DNA of 9,075 nt from Bacillota bacterium (GTDB taxonomy: Bacteria; Bacillota; Clostridia; Acetivibrionales; Acetivibrionaceae), in the NCBI GenBank assembly GCA_023398495.1, contig JAEWSG010000186.1:1-9075 (forward strand). Reading direction: 5' to 3'. Made by a program: the position numbers and the translations under genes. Within the stretch, counting starts at the first letter, position 1, and each line of letters begins with the position of its first letter. The notes under the pieces were generated by a model. The model did no database searches, had not been told where the DNA came from, and worked only from the letters and a program-made list of their open reading frames with translations. This document shows, one piece after another, positions 7,022 to 9,075 of the stretch.

Positions 7022-7287
7022 ATATATTTGTTGTTTTAACTTATGATATTGAGGTTAAAAAAATCAATAAGGTGAGAAAATTATTAAAGAAATATTTAGT
7101 TTGGACTCAGAATTCTGTTTTTGAGGGTGAAATTACAGAGGGCAAGCTACAAAAATGCATAGGGCAGATTGGCAAAATAATTGACAAGGATGAAGATTCA
7201 GTGTATATCTATACAATAGATAATCCAAAAAATATTGTGAAAAATAAGATTGGAAAAGAAAAAGCTATGGATGAACTGATTTTGTGA
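7012..7287 (+). CDS. cas2: CRISPR adaptation protein Cas2
   Basis: Small ferredoxin-fold protein whose dimer bridges two Cas1 dimers in the integration complex. The 91 residues show the family pattern: first strand DIFVVLTYDI with the conserved Asp12, then the helix with KINKVRKLLKKYL, then WTQNSVFEGEI (31-41) and the strand DSVYIYTID (62-70). The start is a GTG at 7012, overlapping the last codons of cas1 by ten bases; the GTG at 7015 is equally possible and would shorten it by one residue. No clear Shine-Dalgarno precedes either, so translation probably depends on ribosomes finishing cas1. It is the last gene before the leader and array. Confidence 0.95.
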   Translation: MVVDIFVVLTYDIEVKKINKVRKLLKKYLVWTQNSVFEGEITEGKLQKCIGQIGKIIDKDEDSVYIYTIDNPKNIVKNKIGKEKAMDELIL

Positions 7288-7470
7288 TTTTGCAGCAAAG
7301 CGGTTTTTTCAATTGAGTTTTACAACACCTTAAAGAACAAGCTTCTGGTGGCATTTGGAGAATTCAACCAAAACATAACTGGAGGTTTACTGCAGATAAA
7401 CATCGTTTGGAGAATCAAGTAAACCTTGAAAGCGGCTCAGATAGAGCTTTTTAAAATTCGAAAAAAATGG
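7288..7470 (+). promoter_or_regulatory. CRISPR leader
   Basis: The 183 bases between the cas2 stop and the first repeat contain no gene and should carry the array promoter and the signals for polarised spacer insertion. Visible elements: a direct repeat TTTGGAGAAT at 7354-7363 and 7406-7415, 52 bases apart (near five helical turns), each followed by TCAA or CAA; an inverted repeat AGGTTTAC at 7383-7390 against GTAAACCT at 7419-7426, flanking the second copy; and T-rich stretches near the cas2 end. No convincing intrinsic terminator separates cas2 from the array. Confidence 0.8.
7426..7457 (+). promoter_or_regulatory. Candidate array promoter
   Basis: TTGAAA at 7426-7431 resembles a -35 box; TAAAAT at 7452-7457 matches five of six -10 bases but at 20-base spacing. 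The alternative TTTAAA at 7450-7455 has 18-base spacing but matches less well. Transcription would begin a few bases before the first repeat. Weak, position-based call. Confidence 0.3.
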
Positions 7471-9012
7471 GTACTGCCTTAACTATGCGGGATGTAAAGA
7501 CTTTTTTCAGATAGTGGCATGGCAAAAGACAGCGGGTACTGCCTTAACTATGCGGGATGTAAAGGACAAAGACGAAAAAGACAGCTATGCAATTGGTGAA
7601 CATGGTAGTACTGCCTTAACTATGCGGGATGTAAAGGTTGAATCACAAGAAAAAGTTGTTGAAACTGTTATGGTACTGCCTTAACTATGCGGGATGTAAA
7701 GAGGTACCTACTTACAAATTGACACGAAAGCTATAACGTACTGCCTTAACTATGCGGGATGTAAAGAGTAACTATAAAAGCAATGGCTGAATATATAGGT
7801 AGTACTGCCTTAACTATGCGGGATGTAAAGTGTGTTGCAGCACAAAAAAAGAGCTTTTCAGCTCTCGTACTGCCTTAACTATGCGGGATGTAAAGTTCTT
7901 TAGTGCGTCCGTAATTGGCAATCCCATAAGGTACTGCCTTAACTATGCGGGATGTAAAGTAGATTGCAAAGTACCTGTTACTGTCTTATCAGAATGTACT
8001 GCCTTAACTATGCGGGATGTAAAGTTCAGCGCCTGTAGATTGCCTGTAGGGATATCCTAGTACTGCCTTAACTATGCGGGATGTAAAGGTCAGTAAATGT
8101 AATGTTTCCTCTTGGTAATTTGGTGTACTGCCTTAACTATGCGGGATGTAAAGCTATACATTTCATCCTTGATTACTTTGCTGCTGACATCAGCAACGGG
8201 TACTGCCTTAACTATGCGGGATGTAAAGATAGCTAACGGGAATCCTTCTACCGGATATATAGCGTACTGCCTTAACTATGCGGGATGTAAAGTTGATTTT
8301 AAGTTTTTTGGGCTGATAAACTGCATATAGTACTGCCTTAACTATGCGGGATGTAAAGGGAATGATTCAGGAATTACAACCTGGCGAGCAAGTAGTACTG
8401 CCTTAACTATGCGGGATGTAAAGTAATAAGTCCTTTCGAGCGAAATGTTGTTGGCACTGTACTGCCTTAACTATGCGGGATGTAAAGTAGAGATATAGCC
8501 ATTGATTGTGCTCAAAGATCAGGAAGTACTGCCTTAACTATGCGGGATGTAAAGGGTTATGAATTTGCATTAAGATATTATTCTAGTAAGTACTGCCTTA
8601 ACTATGCGGGATGTAAAGATTTACATCACCTAACACAGCTGCGGTTCCTATTGTTGGTACTGCCTTAACTATGCGGGATGTAAAGCGACATCAAACTTGA
8701 ACCGCAAGAAGTTGCAGGGCATGTACTGCCTTAACTATGCGGGATGTAAAGGAGCAGCAAGTTGCAGCCGCAAAAACAGATGTACAGCGTACTGCCTTAA
8801 CTATGCGGGATGTAAAGGGATGAAAGAAAAAGGTTATGACAAGTGGCAGGACTGTACTGCCTTAACTATGCGGGATGTAAAGTTCAAAGCTTTTTCTACT
8901 AACTTACTTCCAATCTCATGTACTGCCTTAACTATGCGGGATGTAAAGGGTCAAAAAACTGGTCAATATTCAATGTATTACACGTACTGCCTTAACTATG
9001 CGGGATGTAAAG
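7471..9012 (+). CRISPR. Type I-B CRISPR array, 24 repeats and 23 complete spacers
   Basis: A 29-base repeat, beginning GTACTGCCTTAAC and ending GGGATGTAAAG, occurs 24 times without any difference I can see. Repeat starts: 7471, 7536, 7608, 7673, 7738, 7802, 7867, 7931, 7996, 8060, 8125, 8200, 8264, 8330, 8395, 8459, 8526, 8590, 8657, 8723, 8789, 8854, 8920, 8984. Spacer lengths in order: 36, 43, 36, 36, 35, 36, 35, 36, 35, 36, 46, 35, 37, 36, 35, 38, 35, 38, 37, 37, 36, 37, 35. All spacers differ. The repeat has little hairpin potential, as usual for I-B; its last eight bases ATGTAAAG would be the crRNA 5' handle, so transcription is rightward from the leader. No degenerate final repeat is present, so the array probably continues past the window. 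The repeat is open in two frames, giving meaningless reading frames. Confidence 0.99.
7844..7865 (-). terminator. Terminator-like sequence within spacer 6 (minus strand)
   Basis: Read on the minus strand, spacer 6 contains AGAGCT, loop GAAA, AGCTCT and then seven T, the form of an intrinsic terminator. On the plus strand the A-run precedes the hairpin, so it should not stop crRNA precursor transcription. It was probably captured with the protospacer. Confidence 0.45.
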
Positions 9013-9075
9013 GGTAAAACCTCTTCCCAATTACTTACCGCATAGTTAAGGCAGTACGTGTAATACATTGAATAT
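8966..9075. repeat. 38-base inverted repeat at the right edge, folding back on the array
   Basis: Bases 9038-9075 are the exact reverse complement of 8966-9003, which covers the last 18 bases of spacer 23 and the first 20 of repeat 24. The 34-base loop (9004-9037) holds the rest of repeat 24 plus about 25 new bases. The arm runs to the last base of the window, so its true length is unknown. Because it copies a unique spacer as well as repeat sequence, it is not an independent repeat unit. Confidence 0.95.
9013..9037 (+). other. Partial spacer 24 or foldback junction
   Basis: About 25 bases (starting GGTAAAACCTC) follow the last repeat and are found nowhere else that I noticed. They would be the beginning of the next spacer if the inverted segment after them is an artefact. 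Confidence 0.5.

Noticed and set aside
7471..9012. Self-targeting spacers against the cas genes in the window.
   Set aside because: I noticed no match by eye; this was not an exhaustive search and the rest of the genome is unseen.
7830..9017. Three reading frames over the array (7830-8060, 8112-8330, 8697-9017) encoding repeated CLNYAGCK and CTALTMRDVK peptides.
   Set aside because: They are translations of the 29-base repeat, which lacks stops in two frames; there is no RBS and no protein logic.

Overview
The window holds most of a type I-B CRISPR-Cas locus of the Cst ('Tneap') kind. Everything is on the + strand and the genes are almost contiguous. The AT-rich sequence (roughly one third GC by eye), the AGGAGG-type ribosome binding sites, the GTG start candidate and the gene order cas8-cas7-cas5-cas3-cas4-cas1-cas2-array all suggest a low-GC Gram-positive bacterium, most likely a clostridium-like Firmicute. 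I cannot name the species from this sequence.

Layout. Positions 37-1461 encode Cas8b1/Cst1, whose N-terminus is uncertain. A well-placed internal start at 1144 probably also yields the small subunit Cas11. Then come cas7/Cst2 (1461-2342), a long cas5 with a cysteine cluster (2329-3279), the nuclease-helicase cas3 (3294-5480), and the adaptation genes cas4 (5524-6051), cas1 (6044-7021) and cas2 (7012-7287). Overlaps of 1 to 14 bases, and gaps of only 14 and 43 bases, indicate one operon. A leader of about 183 bases (7288-7470) precedes an array of 24 identical 29-base repeats and 23 complete spacers (7471-9012), which was not seen to end.

How it works together. Cas8, Cas7, Cas5 and probably Cas11 form the Cascade surveillance complex on crRNA. 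Cas3 is recruited to degrade the target. Cas4, Cas1 and Cas2 select and insert new spacers at the leader end. The crRNA-processing nuclease Cas6 is not in the window and would be expected just upstream.

The system itself is a known type; I do not claim a new defence system. The points worth a second look are finer: an internal Cas11 start; a 40-base near-perfect palindrome inside cas3 next to the HD active-site codons; a nested inverted repeat inside cas4 over a possible internal start; a zinc-ribbon-like insertion in Cas5; repeated motifs in the leader; two overlong spacers; a spacer that reads as a terminator on the opposite strand; and a right edge that folds back on the array, which may be an assembly or amplification artefact. 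The left edge is also odd: Cas8 seems to lack its usual N-terminal segment.
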